Assembly (NCBI GenBank): GCA_016720905.1
Contig: JADKJT010000007.1
Span: forward strand, 1 to 64,000
DNA length: 64,000 nucleotides
Reading direction: 5' to 3'
Source: Gemmatimonadaceae bacterium
GTDB taxonomy: Bacteria > Gemmatimonadota > Gemmatimonadetes > Gemmatimonadales > Gemmatimonadaceae
This document shows, one piece after another, positions 44,264 to 53,063 of the stretch (within the stretch, counting starts at the first letter, position 1; each line of letters begins with the position of its first letter). The translations under genes and the position numbers were made by a program. Under the pieces are notes generated by a model that was not told the DNA's origin, ran no database searches, and saw only the letters and a list, made by a program, of their open reading frames with translations.

Positions 44264-45075
44264 GCGCCGCGATACACGGGTTTGCGCTTCTCCAGAAACG
44301 CGCGCACGCCCTCTTCATAGTCCGCCGTTCGACCGGCCTCGTGCATCGCCTGTGCCTCAACCTCCAATTGCTCATCCAGCGAGTTGGCGAACGAGGCGTT
44401 GAGGGCTCGCTTGGTCAGCCCGAATCCGCGCGTGGCCTGCGTCGCCAGCGTGTGCGCCATCGTATAGGCCGCCTCCATCAACACCGCGTGCGGCACCACG
44501 TCCCAGATCAGTCCCCACTCTTTCGCTTTCGCCGCCGGGACTTTCTCCGCCAGGAAGAACATGCCGGTGGCGCGTTGCACCCCCGCCAATCGCGGCACAA
44601 AGAACGTCCCGCTGGTATCGGGAATCAGTCCCAGCTTGGCAAAGCTCTCCACAAACACCGCATCTTCCGCGGCAATGGTTATGTCACAGGCGAATGCCAG
44701 GTTGGCGCCGGCACCGGCAGCCACGCCGTTCACGGCGCAGATCACCGGCTTCTCCAGATGCCGTATGCCCCGAATGATCGGGTTGTAGCTCGTCTTCACG
44801 AACTCGCCGATATCCGGCATTGGTCCGTCACCCTGGGGCAATGCTTCTGCCAGATCCTGCCCCGCACAGAATCCACGGCCGGCGCCCGTAATCAACACGG
44901 CGCGAACCAGCGGATCATTCGCGGCATGATGCAACGCGTTTTGCAGCGCCTGCGCCATCGCCCGGGTGAAACTGTTCAGGACGTCGGGACGATTGAGCGT
45001 GAGGGTCAGCACCCCGTCACGCTGGGTCACCAGCAAGGTTGGCTCGCGCGGGATACCGCTCGCATGATCACTCAT
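44260..45075 (-). CDS. paaG: PaaG, ring-1,2-epoxyphenylacetyl-CoA isomerase
   Basis: A 271-residue crotonase-family enzyme. It has the oxyanion hole in GRGFCAGQDL (68-75) and VNGVAAGAGANLA, and the characteristic Asp153 in LGLIPDTSGTFFV; that Asp in place of the second Glu marks PaaG-type isomerases. The C-terminus has the usual swapped helix. It converts the epoxide to oxepin-CoA and also shifts double bonds downstream. ATG 45075 begins the block; the 167-bp gap upstream to the divergent gene at 45243 contains its presumed promoter. First gene of paaGHIJYZ-MATE. Confidence 0.93.
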   Translation of the reverse strand: MSDHASGIPREPTLLVTQRDGVLTLTLNRPDVLNSFTRAMAQALQNALHHAANDPLVRAVLITGAGRGFCAGQDLAEALPQGDGPMPDIGEFVKTSYNPIIRGIRHLEKPVICAVNGVAAGAGANLAFACDITIAAEDAVFVESFAKLGLIPDTSGTFFVPRLAGVQRATGMFFLAEKVPAAKAKEWGLIWDVVPHAVLMEAAYTMAHTLATQATRGFGLTKRALNASFANSLDEQLEVEAQAMHEAGRTADYEEGVRAFLEKRKPVYRGA

Positions 45076-45242
45076 GCCGGGGAAGTTAGCGGGCAAATCG
45101 CCCTCCGGCGCCCTCTCGCGCGGAGTCGGGTTGAGTTGTATGGTAGACGTGTTATCCCGCCCAATAGCCGCTCGAGCCCCTGTTCCCACCCCTTGGCTCG
45201 ACGCTGCCGCGACATGTCCCACCCGACCTGAGGAGTGGCCGC

Positions 45243-45557
45243 ATGGAATCGACGATCGTGAACTGGCTCACTGGTATCGGCAACACGGCATTCGCGTGGT
45301 CGCTGGGGATTTTTCTGGTGGTGAACGGTGTCGCCGCGCTGGCGTTCATCCTGCGCCGAGACCGTGCACTGGTCAACCGGTGGACCGGACGCGTGCTCGC
45401 CCTTGACCTCCTGCTGCTGGGGACCGGCGTCGGCGTACCGCTCATGACCACGATGGCGCGGATGACGGTGTCGGTCGTCTCGGCGTCCTTTGGGGCGTCC
45501 GGAATCGGGGTGGCCTCGGTAGACGGGGCGGTGCAGCTGGAGCCGACCGGGAAGTGA
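45243..45557 (+). CDS. Small two-helix membrane protein of unknown function
   Basis: A 104-residue protein with two predicted membrane helices (about 18-37 and 50-70) separated by a basic loop (RRDRALVNRWTGR). A strong GAGGAG site lies nine bases upstream of ATG. No family recognised. Divergent from paaG and 76 bp upstream of the E1 dehydrogenase, with which it may share a transcript. Confidence 0.7.
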   Translation: MESTIVNWLTGIGNTAFAWSLGIFLVVNGVAALAFILRRDRALVNRWTGRVLALDLLLLGTGVGVPLMTTMARMTVSVVSASFGASGIGVASVDGAVQLEPTGK

Positions 45558-45633
45558 CCGCCTGACGGCTGGGGCGGTCCATGGGGACGGTTGTCCAGTT
45601 CCCTCCCCCATCTCGCCCGGCGAGATTACCGCC

Positions 45634-47769
45634 ATGTCGTCCTCCCCCACCCGCGCGCCTGCATCCCCGAAGCGCGCCGCAGCCCCCGCCCCGCGCCCGG
45701 GCTTCGACTGGCGTCGCATCGCCTACCATACCCTGGCATCGCGCGCCCTCGACGACGTCGAGGAAACCACGAACAGGAATCGCGCCTCGGTCCCCAAAGA
45801 TCACGTGGTCCTGTATCAGTTTTCCGCGCGCGGACATGACATGGCCCAAACCATTCTGGGCTCGCTGCTCACCGGCGCGCGCGATGGAGCCGGGGCCTAC
45901 TACCGGTCGCGACCGTTCCTGCTCGCACTCGGACTTCCGCTGGATGATGCCCTGGGATCCCCGCTGGGCCGCGCCGGCGGATTCAGCGATGGACGCGATA
46001 TCGGCGTCGTCTGTAATCTGCCGAATCGCGACGGGCCGGTGGTGCTGCCCATGTCCGGTGACGTGGGCTCGCAGTACACGCCGGCCGCCGGGTGGGCGCA
46101 AGCCATCACCTATCATCGCGACACGCTGCACGACCCGCGCTACGAGGGGTGCATCAGCGTCGCACTCGGGGGCGACGGATCGGTCGCCACCAATGGGTTC
46201 TGGGCGTCACTGACCATGGCGACCACGCTGCAATTGCCGATGCTCTTCTACATCGAGGACAACCACCTCGGCATCTCGGTGAGTGGCGACATGCAGACCC
46301 CGGGCGCCGACATTGCCCGCAACCTCGCGTCGTTCACCAACCTGTTCATCCGCAACGGCGACGGGTGTGATCCGCATGATGCCGCCGGCAAACTGGGCGA
46401 GGCGGTGGCGCACGTGCGCGCCGGAAAGGGACCCGCACTGGTCCGTTTGACGGTACCGCGATTGTCGAGTCACTCCGGGCCCGACAATCAGAAGGGCTAT
46501 CGCACGGACGACGACATCGCCGCCGACGCGGCGCGTGATCCACTGCCGCGACTGCGGGAGTATCTCGTCCCGTCCTTCATGTCGGCATCCGACTGGACGG
46601 CGCTGGAAGCAGAGGTCGCGCGTGATGTCGACGTGGCACTGCAGTCCGCGCGTTCGCGACCCGTGCCGGATGCATCGCGCATCGCACAGTATGTATACGA
46701 GGACAGCTCCGCCAACGGTCCGGAAGCGCTGGGCGGACTTTCGCGCGCCGAACGTGCCACGCTTGGCGGAACCAATGTGGCGCGCGATGACGGCGACATG
46801 TTGCGTTTCGCCGAGGCCATTCGCCGCACGCTGCGACACGAGCTCGCAATCAATCCCAAGACGGTGGTGTTTGGCGAGGACGTGGGCCGTAAGGGCGGTG
46901 TGCATCTCGTCACGGAAGGATTGCAGAAACAGTTCGGCGTGGATCGCGTCTTCGACACCAGCTTGTCGGAAGAGGCCATTGTGGGGCGGGCGGTGGCCAT
47001 GGCTATCAGCGGGCTGATGCCGGTGGCCGAAATTCAGTTTCGCAAATACGCCGACCCCGCGACCGAGCAACTGAACAACTGTGGCACCATGCGCTGGCGC
47101 ACCGCCAATCGGTTTGCCGCGCCGATTGTGGTGCGCATGCCCGGAGGATTCGGCAAGGACGTCGGCGATCCGTGGCACAGCCTGAGCGACGAAGTGCGTT
47201 TCGCGCATGCGTATGGTTGGCAGGTGGCCATCCCCTCCAACGCCGCCGACGCCGTGGGGTTATTGCGAGCCGCCATGCGCGGCGCAAACCCCACCATCTT
47301 TTTTGAACATCGGTCGCTGCTCATGACTGGCGACGGCAGCGCGCGCTACCCCGGTGACGACTACGTGCTGCCCTTTGGTCAGGCGCGCGTCGTACGCCCG
47401 GGATCGGCCATCACGGTGGTCTCCTGGGGGGCCATGGTCCATCGCTGCGCCAAAGCGGCCGAGTCGTTCAGCGACCAAGTGGAACTGATCGACCTGCGCA
47501 CCATCGCGCCGTGGGATCGGGACACCGTGCTGGCGTCGGTGCGCAAGACACATCGGTGCCTGATCGTGCACGAAGACAACCTCACTGCTGGCTTCGGCGC
47601 CGAGATCGCTGGCGTGCTGGCCAGTGACGCCTTCTGGGATCTCGATGCCCCGGTTGAGCGATTGGCGCCGCGCGACATTCCCATGCCGTACCACCCGCAG
47701 CTGCTTGAAGCCGTCCTGCCGGATGTCGGGCAGATTGTGAATGCCGTGACGGGACTCCTCGCCGTGTAA
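45634..47769 (+). CDS. 2-oxoacid dehydrogenase E1 component, alpha-beta fusion
   Basis: A 711-residue thiamine-diphosphate enzyme. The N-terminal half (about 20-330) is the E1-alpha fold with the TPP motif GDGSVATNGFW from residue 180 and IEDN at its end. The C-terminal half (about 395-705) is E1-beta/transketolase-like with VFGEDVGRKGGVHLVTEGL and the C-terminal domain ending DIPMPYHPQLLEAV. Single-chain fusions of this type occur in branched-chain and related 2-oxoacid complexes. E2 and E3 genes are not present in the window. Its place inside the paa island suggests supply of acyl-CoA or aromatic-amino-acid catabolism, but the substrate is not determinable. No clear ribosome-binding site. 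Confidence 0.88.
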   Translation: MSSSPTRAPASPKRAAAPAPRPGFDWRRIAYHTLASRALDDVEETTNRNRASVPKDHVVLYQFSARGHDMAQTILGSLLTGARDGAGAYYRSRPFLLALGLPLDDALGSPLGRAGGFSDGRDIGVVCNLPNRDGPVVLPMSGDVGSQYTPAAGWAQAITYHRDTLHDPRYEGCISVALGGDGSVATNGFWASLTMATTLQLPMLFYIEDNHLGISVSGDMQTPGADIARNLASFTNLFIRNGDGCDPHDAAGKLGEAVAHVRAGKGPALVRLTVPRLSSHSGPDNQKGYRTDDDIAADAARDPLPRLREYLVPSFMSASDWTALEAEVARDVDVALQSARSRPVPDASRIAQYVYEDSSANGPEALGGLSRAERATLGGTNVARDDGDMLRFAEAIRRTLRHELAINPKTVVFGEDVGRKGGVHLVTEGLQKQFGVDRVFDTSLSEEAIVGRAVAMAISGLMPVAEIQFRKYADPATEQLNNCGTMRWRTANRFAAPIVVRMPGGFGKDVGDPWHSLSDEVRFAHAYGWQVAIPSNAADAVGLLRAAMRGANPTIFFEHRSLLMTGDGSARYPGDDYVLPFGQARVVRPGSAITVVSWGAMVHRCAKAAESFSDQVELIDLRTIAPWDRDTVLASVRKTHRCLIVHEDNLTAGFGAEIAGVLASDAFWDLDAPVERLAPRDIPMPYHPQLLEAVLPDVGQIVNAVTGLLAV

Positions 47770-47904
47770 CAGGCGGCCCCTCGAACGCGCGCCTGGTCCC
47801 CACTTTGTCCGGAATTGGTTTACTTTGTTGGTTGACCGCCAATGAAAGTCGCGGTCCGGCGGGCACAGATCAGCTCGCTAATGTCTCTCCTTCACGAGGT
47901 TTTC

Positions 47905-49492
47905 ATGAAGAAACAACTCGTCGGACTAACACTGCTCGCCGCCGCGCTTACGGTGTCGGCAGCGCAGGCTCAAGGTCCCATCTCGAAAGTCGAGGTTGGT
48001 GCCTTCGGCCATTATACGAAGCTGGACGACAAGCTCAAGATGGATAACCCCATCGGCATCGGTGGCATGCTCGGCATCAGCGTGTATCGGTGGCTGGGTG
48101 TGGAAGCCAATGCGCAGTACGGCCCCACCAAGGCCAATCGCACGCCCAACGAAGACATCAAGTACAGCCCGTATCGTGGACTCGTCACCCTGACCATTCC
48201 GGTTGCCTCCAAGGCCGCGCTGGTGCTCGGTGGTGGTTACGTGAACTCCGTCTACAAGGGACGTAGCACGGCCAACGAGTACGAGGATGGTGTCTCGGCG
48301 CTCGTGGGCCTCAAGGTGTGCGGCAGCGGACGCTGGGGCGCGCGCGTTGACGGCATCGGCGATTTCAATCCGTCGCCGAACGAACAGGAGCTCACCGGCA
48401 CGTCCAAGAATCTCGGCGTTCGCGCCGGTGTGACGTACGCGTTGCGCGGTGCGTGTGCGGCCGAGTCGGAGAAGTTCGACTGGTCGCTGGCCATTGCGCC
48501 GGCCACCGCCACGGTGGCGCGCGGTGCAAGCCGTCAGTTCGCGCTCAGCGCGGCGGACATGAAGCAGCGTCCGATCGAAACCCGCAAGGTGAACAACCTG
48601 GTCTGCACGTCCAGCGACGCGAGCGTCGCCACGGTGGACAACACGGGCAACGTGAAGGCCGTCAAGGCCGGCACGGCGACCATCACCTGCAAAGGTCTGG
48701 TGAAGAAGCTTGAGCGCAGCACGTCGGCCTCAGTCACCGTACCGCCACCAGCGTGGACGTTTTGCATTGACGCCGCCGGCGCAGACGAAGAACGTAGGTG
48801 AGACGGCCACGTATACCACCACCGCGACCGATGCGGACGGTGTGAACCTGGGCGCCGCCACCAGCTGGGCATCGTCGAACCCGGGCGTGGCCTCGGTCAG
48901 CAACGGCACCGTGAGCTGCGTCAGCGGTGGCACCTCCACCATCACCGCCACCAAGACCGCGTACGGCAGCAGCAAGAGCGCCACGGCCACGATCACCCGC
49001 ATCGCGCCGCCGCCACCGCCCACGGCCATGGTCCGTCTCGACAGCACGCATTTCAATTTCGACAAGGCCACGGTGTTGCCGGCCGGCGACGCGCTGTTGC
49101 AGACCGTTGTCGACGCGATGAAGCGCGACGCGAGCATCCGCGTGTCCGTGGAAGGTCACACGGATTGGTACGGCGACGAGAGCTACAACAACAAGCTCGC
49201 CACCAGCCGCGCCACTGCGGTCATGGCGAAGCTCAAGAAGCTGGCCGGCAAGGATGTTGCCGCCGACCGCTTCTCGATGGCTGGCTTCGGCGAACAGTGC
49301 ATCATCGTCCGCGATGGTGATCCCGATCCGAATCCGCCGCGTCCGCGTGTCTCCGCGGCCAACAAGGCCAAGCAGGCGCCGAACCGCCGCGTGGAAATCT
49401 GGCAGTTGCTGGCCAACGAGTCTGGTTCGCCCAGCTCGTGCCGTGCGGATTCGCAGCGCAACGGCCGCGTGCCGTTCGCCTCGATGAAGTAA
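47905..49492 (+). CDS. OmpA-family outer membrane protein with barrel and Ig-like domains, one frameshift near 48760
   Basis: The repaired product is 528 residues. Signal peptide (residues 1-24, LTVSAAQA-Q). A beta-barrel region of ~180 residues resembles OMP barrels (EVGAFGHYTKLDD, YRWLGVEANAQYG). Two BIG2-like Ig repeats follow (LVCTSSDASVATVDNTGNVK; SWASSNPGVASVSNGTVSCV). The C-terminal OmpA peptidoglycan-binding domain has VEGHTDWYGDESYN and APNRRVEI. One extra T in the TTTT run at 48760-48763 breaks the frame. Removing it joins TVPPPAWTF to ALTPPAQTKNVGETATYTTT. ATG 47905 is chosen from the signal peptide. A GAAA-loop terminator follows. Confidence 0.88.
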
Positions 49493-49515
49493 GCAGTCGC
49501 TGGTTGCCGGAACGG

Positions 49516-49549
49516 AACGGCCCCGCATGCGAAAGCATGCGGGGCCGTT
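49516..49549. terminator. Strong bidirectional hairpin with GAAA loop
   Basis: A perfect 15-bp stem (AACGGCCCCGCATGC and its complement) closed by a GAAA tetraloop. It is followed by a T-containing tract in both directions and centred between the convergent OmpA and paaD stops. Confidence 0.9.
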
Positions 49550-49567
49550 GTGTATTGGGGGACGCGC

Positions 49568-50071
49568 TCAGAACGCCTTGAACTCGTCGAACGGCTGCTT
49601 GCAGCTCTTGCACACGTGAATGGCCTTGCACGCCGTGCTGCCGAACTCGCTCTGCAAGCGCGTGTCGGCACTACCGCAAAACGGGCACACCACCGGCACG
49701 CGGGCGCGCGTCAGCGTGATCAATCCCTGGGGTTCCGCGCGTCCGGGCGGGGCAATGCCGTACGCGCGGAGTTTCTCGCGCGCCCCGGGGCCAATCCAGT
49801 CGGTCGTCCACGCGGGTGCGAACACCGTATCGACAATCACCTCGCGCACACCGTGAGCGACCAGCGCGCTCCGGATGTCGTCCTCGATTTCGCGCATCGC
49901 CGGACAGCCGGAGTAGGTGGGCGTCACCGTCACGCGCACCACGTCCCCGTCCACCACCGCGTCGCGCACAATACCCAGTTCCACGACGCTGATCACCGGC
50001 ACCTCGGGGTCCTTCACCTCATCGAGGATCGCGTACACCGCGTCTCGGGAGAGCGGCGCGGCCATCGCCAT
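49568..50071 (-). CDS. paaD: Phenylacetyl-CoA epoxidase maturation subunit PaaD
   Basis: A 167-residue protein with an N-terminal MIP18/DUF59 domain (DEVKDPEVPVISVVELGIV, SGCPAMREIE) and a C-terminal four-Cys zinc ribbon (VCPFCGS ... VCKSCKQPF). PaaD is needed for assembly of the epoxidase, probably in Fe-S or metal insertion. Starts at ATG 50071 (or 50065), eight bases after the paaC stop. Last gene of paaABCD. paaE, the reductase normally next, is absent here. Confidence 0.92.
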   Translation of the reverse strand: MAMAAPLSRDAVYAILDEVKDPEVPVISVVELGIVRDAVVDGDVVRVTVTPTYSGCPAMREIEDDIRSALVAHGVREVIVDTVFAPAWTTDWIGPGAREKLRAYGIAPPGRAEPQGLITLTRARVPVVCPFCGSADTRLQSEFGSTACKAIHVCKSCKQPFDEFKAF

Positions 50072-50078
50072 CAGTCGG

Positions 50079-50906
50079 CTACCACGTGGCACCCGGATGT
50101 GATCGTGCCACAATCTGCATCTCCGCCAGCATGTGGCCGAGATGTTCCGTGTGTCGGCCACGGCGACCGCCGCGACGCATGGCACCGTCGGCGGGCACGA
50201 CCAGCGTGGCCCGCTGCATCACGTCGGCCACCATGGTGCGCCACCGGGCGCGTATGGCGTCGAGATCCACCGCGATGCCCTGCGCCGCGAGTGCCGCATC
50301 CACGGCGTCAGACTCAAACAGTTCGCCGGTGTAACGCCACAACTCGTCCAGCGCCTGTTGCGCGCGCGCGTGGCTCTCGTCGGTGCCGTCACCAAGTCGA
50401 ACCACCCACTCGCTGCTGTGCCGCACGTGATACTTGTCTTCCTTGAGGCTCTTGGCGGCGAGTGCCGCGACGCGTTCGTCCTTGGCACTCGACAGCGCGT
50501 CCCACAGCAGCACGCTGTACGCGTCGAACAGGAACTGCCGCATCATCGTGAAGCCGAAGTCGCCGTTGGGCAGTTCGACCAGCAGGCAATTGCGGAACTC
50601 CACGCCTTCACGGAAGTACGCCAGCGCGTCGTCGCTGCGCCCCTTCCCTTCAATGGCGCCGGCCAAGCCGAGCAAGCCGCTCGCGTGTCCGATGAGATCG
50701 AGCGCGATGTTCGACAGCGCGATGTCTTCTTCGAGAATCGGGCCGTGTCCGCACCACTCCGACATGCGATGCCCCAACACGAGTCGATCATCAGCCAGAC
50801 GCAGTACGTACTCGAACAGCGGATTCTCGATCGTTGGCGTGCGCGCGCCGGCAACGTTGGCGGTGGACGTTGGTCGTGCCAACGGCGTATCGATGTCGTC
50901 GCTCAA
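50079..50906 (-). CDS. paaC: Phenylacetyl-CoA epoxidase structural subunit PaaC
   Basis: A 275-residue ferritin-like subunit that stabilises PaaA. Visible landmarks are LRLADDRLVLGHRMSEWCGH, EEDIALSNIALDLIGHA, KEDKYHVRHSSEW and the C-terminal HTEHLGHMLAEMQ. Translation starts at TTG (50904-50906), forming a TTGA overlap with the paaB stop; the following residues SDDIDTPL begin a normal PaaC. Confidence 0.93.
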   Translation of the reverse strand: MSDDIDTPLARPTSTANVAGARTPTIENPLFEYVLRLADDRLVLGHRMSEWCGHGPILEEDIALSNIALDLIGHASGLLGLAGAIEGKGRSDDALAYFREGVEFRNCLLVELPNGDFGFTMMRQFLFDAYSVLLWDALSSAKDERVAALAAKSLKEDKYHVRHSSEWVVRLGDGTDESHARAQQALDELWRYTGELFESDAVDAALAAQGIAVDLDAIRARWRTMVADVMQRATLVVPADGAMRRGGRRGRHTEHLGHMLAEMQIVARSHPGATW

Positions 50907-51205
50907 AAGACGCGCACCCCGCGCGGCACCTTGTAGAACTGCGGATGACGATACGCCTTGTCGTTGCCCGGATCGAAGAACGGTCCGTTGTCACTGGGCG
51001 CTGACGCCACAATCGCCGTCGACGGCACCACCCACAAGTTCACCGCCTCACCGCGGCGCGTGTATACATCGCGCGCATTCTGCAGCGCCAACTCGGCGTC
51101 GGCCGCGTGCACACTGCCCGCATGTTCAAACGGTTCGCCGTGCGCGCCCTGCGTAAACACTTCCCACAGCGGCCACGAGTTATCGGTTTTCGTCGCGTCT
51201 GCCAT
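50903..51205 (-). CDS. paaB: Phenylacetyl-CoA epoxidase subunit PaaB
   Basis: A 100-residue protein with WPLWEVFTQGAHGEPFEHAG near the N-terminus, ALQNARDVYTRRGEAVNLWV in the middle and a tail of FDPGNDKAYRHPQFYKVPRG. This is the full PaaB signature; the subunit bridges PaaAC dimers. The ATG shares one base with the paaA stop (TAATG), showing coupled translation. Longer in-frame starts inside paaA are rejected. Confidence 0.94.
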   Translation of the reverse strand: MADATKTDNSWPLWEVFTQGAHGEPFEHAGSVHAADAELALQNARDVYTRRGEAVNLWVVPSTAIVASAPSDNGPFFDPGNDKAYRHPQFYKVPRGVRVF

Positions 51206-52177
51206 TACGCCGCCACCGTAGAAGATTTCGCCTGTTGTTTTTCGGCGTACGCGTTCGCGGCCGCGCGAACCCACGCGCCGTCGTCGTGCGCCTTGTTGCG
51301 CGCTTCCAGTCGTTCGCGATTGCACGGCCCGTTGCCGGCGACCACATCGAAGAACTCGGTCCAGTCGATCTCGCCGAACTTCCAGTCGCCGCTCGCTTCG
51401 TCGTACACGAGATCCGGATCGGGCAACGTGAGCCCAATCGCCTGCGCCTGCGGCACAGTAAGATTCACAAACCGCTGACGCAGTTCGTCGTTGGTTTTGC
51501 GCTTCACGCGCCAGCGCATCAGCTCCTCCGAGTTGGGCGAGCTGCCGTCACTGGGACCGAACATCATGAAGGCCGGCCACCAGAAGCGATTCACCGCGTC
51601 CTGCACCATGGCCTTCTGCGCCGGCGTGCCGTTGGCCAGCGTGGCGCAAATCTCGTAACCCTGACGCTTGTGGAAGTTCTCTTCCTTGCAGATGCGAATC
51701 ATCGCGCGGGCATACGGCCCATACGACGCCTTCGCGAGCACCGTCTGGTTCACGATCGCCGCGCCGTCCACCAGCCAGCCGATCACGCCCATGTCGGCCC
51801 ACGACAGCGTCGGGTAGTTGAAGATGCTGGAGTATTTCGCGCGGCCGTCGTGCAGCTGCTCGACCAGCTCATGGCGATCGACGCCCAGCGTTTCGGTGCC
51901 GCAGTAGATGTACAGCCCGTGACCGCCTTCGTCCTGCACCTTGGCGATGAGGGACATCTTGCGCCGGAGGCTGGGCGCCCGTGTGATCCAGTTGCCTTCC
52001 GGGCAGCATGCCGACGATCTCGGAATGCGCGTGCTGCGACATCATGCGGGTGAGCTGCTTGCGATAGCGGGCGGGCATCCAGTCCTTGGGCTCGATACTT
52101 TCGCCAGCGGCGATGCGAGCCTCGAAGGCGGCAACCAACGCCGGGTCTTCCGCGGGGACGGCCGGTTTCTGTTCCAT
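51205..52177 (-). CDS. paaA: Phenylacetyl-CoA epoxidase catalytic subunit PaaA, one frameshift near 51999
   Basis: The repaired product is 323 residues, normal for PaaA. N-terminus MEQKPAVPAEDPALVAAFEA, then KDWMPARYRKQLTRMMSQHA and SEIVGMLPEGNWITRAPSL. The di-iron region includes KVQDEGGHGLYIYCGTETLG and KEENFHKRQGYEIC. The frame breaks at 51999-52000: removing one C gives LPEGNWITRAPSLRRKMSLI. PaaA performs the ring 1,2-epoxidation of phenylacetyl-CoA. First gene of paaABCD. It is divergent from the hydratase at 52261, and the 83-bp gap is the likely shared promoter. A real frameshift would abolish the pathway; sequencing error is the simpler explanation. Confidence 0.92.
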
Positions 52178-52260
52178 GCACAGCAATCTACTGGCTCCGG
52201 TTGGCAGCGGACAATTGCATCGGGGAGGGTGGACGGCGTCCGGACGCTGTAATTTTCCGT

Positions 52261-53061
52261 ATGTCTTCCTCCGAAATCCCCCTCGTCACGCCGGCCGTGG
52301 TCACCGCCGGCGGTGGCACCGTCCAGACCCACGTCGCCGATGGCATCGGGCGCATCGCCTTCCATCATCCCAAGGGCAATTCGCTCCCTGGGGCGCTGCT
52401 GCGGGAACTGGCCGATACCGTCACCCGGGTCAGCGCCGATCCGGCGGTTCGTGTCCTCCTCCTGTCCAGCGGCGGCACGGGCCCGTTCTGCGCCGGCGCA
52501 TCATTTGACGAACTCGTCGCCATTTCGACGGTGACGCAAGGCCAGGAGTTCTTCAGCGGATTCTCGCGCGTGATCCTGGCCGTGATCCGCAGCCCCAAAT
52601 TCGTGCTCACGCGCGTGCAGGGGCGCGCCGCGGGCGGGGCCGTCGGGCTGGTGGCCGCATCCGACCTCTCCTTCGCGGTGGCGTCGGCCTCGGCCAAGTT
52701 GAGCGAGCTGGCTATCGGCATCGGTCCATTTGTCGTTGGACCGGTCATCGAGCGGAAAATCGGACTCTCGGCCTTCAGCGCGATGGCGGTTGATGCCGAC
52801 TGGCGTGACGCGGTGTGGGGCGAGCGTCACGGATTGTACTCCCGCCTCTTTGACGATGCCGGCGCGATGGACGCGGCGCTCGAACTGGAGCTTCGCAAGC
52901 TGGCCGCGTGCAATCCCGACGCGATGACACAGCTCAAGCGGGTCTTCTGGGCCGGTACCGAGTCGTGGGATACACTGCTCGCCGAACGCGCGACGATGAG
53001 CGGAACGATGGTCCTCTCGGAGTTCACGCGACACGCGATCGCCAGTTTCAAGGGGCGCTGA
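52261..53061 (+). CDS. Enoyl-CoA hydratase/isomerase family protein
   Basis: A 266-residue crotonase. Oxyanion-hole motifs are FCAGASFDELV and VQGRAAGGAVGLVAASDL, and the active-site helix LSELAIGIGPFVVGPVIERK has a Glu near the usual first catalytic position. It is divergent from paaA, so it may be the 2,3-dehydroadipyl-CoA hydratase (PaaF role), but methylglutaconyl-CoA-hydratase-like function is equally compatible; no symbol is given. The ATG at 52261 starts just upstream of the conserved domain. It overlaps no other gene and the next gene begins after two bases. Confidence 0.85.
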   Translation: MSSSEIPLVTPAVVTAGGGTVQTHVADGIGRIAFHHPKGNSLPGALLRELADTVTRVSADPAVRVLLLSSGGTGPFCAGASFDELVAISTVTQGQEFFSGFSRVILAVIRSPKFVLTRVQGRAAGGAVGLVAASDLSFAVASASAKLSELAIGIGPFVVGPVIERKIGLSAFSAMAVDADWRDAVWGERHGLYSRLFDDAGAMDAALELELRKLAACNPDAMTQLKRVFWAGTESWDTLLAERATMSGTMVLSEFTRHAIASFKGR

Positions 53062-53063
53062 TC

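Noticed and set aside
47770..47904. TTTACTTTGTTGG box upstream of the OmpA gene as a promoter
   Set aside because: It is suggestive, but it does not match a known consensus fully and the promoter code of this phylum is not something I can read reliably.
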